A stretch of 64,000 bases of DNA, from positions 248,001-312,000 of the forward strand of contig NZ_FOEE01000002.1 in assembly GCF_900110555.1 (NCBI RefSeq). The letters are read 5' to 3'. The position numbers and the translations under genes were made by a program. Below the pieces are notes generated by a model. The model ran no database searches, was not told the origin of the DNA, and saw only the letters and a list, made by a program, of their open reading frames with translations. Within the stretch, counting starts at the first letter, position 1. The number at the start of each line of letters is the position of its first letter. The stretch comes from Trujillonella endophytica. Its GTDB lineage: Bacteria; Actinomycetota; Actinomycetes; Mycobacteriales; Geodermatophilaceae. Shown here one piece after another: positions 63,854-64,000 of this stretch.

Positions 63854-64000
63854 GGGTCGCTTCCCCTTCGGTCGCGGTGGGCGCAGACAAGACCCGCGCG
63901 GGCATCGCCGTCAAGGCCTTGTCGTGACGTGCGCCACTCCGATACGTTCAGCACTGAACCATGGATCCAGATTCCGAACCACCGTTCAGATTTTTCCGCC
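63854..64000. promoter_or_regulatory. Upstream region of the P450 gene at the window edge
   Basis: Contains the perfect inverted repeat GTTCAG-CA-CTGAAC (63946-63959), a candidate operator about 95 bases upstream of the P450 start. The last 40 bases are more AT-rich than the surroundings. An ATG at 63961 opens a frame that runs off the edge, too short to judge. Confidence 0.45.

Noticed and set aside
63961-64000. Possible gene start (MDPDSEPPF...) at the right edge
   Set aside because: Only 13 codons are visible, with no ribosome-binding site; cannot be supported.

Overview
This window comes from a very GC-rich actinobacterium, most probably a member of Geodermatophilaceae (Blastococcus, Geodermatophilus or a close relative). 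The signs are the extreme third-position GC, many GTG starts, apparently leaderless genes behind TANNNT boxes, the actinobacterial gene order uppS-recO-era-ybeY-phoH ... dnaJ-hrcA ... lepA/rpsT-holA-comEC-comEA ... rsfS-nadD-proA-proB-obgE-rpmA-rplU-rne-ndk (also seen in mycobacteria), and above all a selenocysteine tRNA with anticodon CUA, a code variant reported from Geodermatophilus and Blastococcus.

Layout. 1-6.8 kb: cell-wall lipid and housekeeping genes on the minus strand (uppS partial, recO, era, a degenerate cytidine deaminase, a CNNM/CBS membrane protein, ybeY, phoH). phoH carries a 357-residue in-frame intein with the signature of class 3 inteins and an intact-looking LAGLIDADG endonuclease. 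6.9-11.9 kb: a crotonase, a HIT protein, rsmE, then the dnaJ-hrcA heat-shock pair with a CIRCE operator, and a small conserved gene probably starting with CTG. 11.9-18.9 kb: accessory metabolism (SulP transporter, mycofactocin-type SDR, hemW, crotonase, PPK2, a TetR/monooxygenase-like divergent pair, a 50-residue ORF). 18.9-24.0 kb: a complete selenocysteine machinery, selB, selA, tRNA-Sec(CUA) and selD, with a truncated WYL protein inserted between and a tandem repeat after selD.

24.2-31.9 kb: an oxidoreductase, a small stress-type regulator with a palindromic leaderless promoter followed by a Clp-N protein, a large receptor-like Ser/Thr kinase with an emfourin-like domain and a beta-propeller, a MOSC protein coupled to lepA, and rpsT. 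32-39.5 kb: holA, the DNA-uptake genes comEC and comEA, degV, and the overlapping nadD-rsfS-phosphatase group. 40-49.8 kb: a MoxR ATPase with its VWA partner, proA, a MarR-controlled DinB-like gene pair, a PEP-mutase family protein, def, proB-obgE and rpmA-rplU with hairpins between. 50-56.2 kb: a long RNase E/G and two radical-SAM-associated genes. 56.3-60.6 kb: a tight four-gene operon of three acyl-CoA dehydrogenase-like proteins and a MaoC-type protein, sitting between the conserved rne block and ndk. 60.7-64 kb: ndk, a dienelactone-hydrolase-like enzyme, a TetR regulator and a cytochrome P450.

The most interesting system is the UAG-directed selenocysteine apparatus. UAG is evidently also still an ordinary stop here: dnaJ, def, the MaoC gene, ndk and the 50-residue ORF all end in TAG. 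No selenoprotein gene was recognised inside the window, so its target lies elsewhere in the genome.
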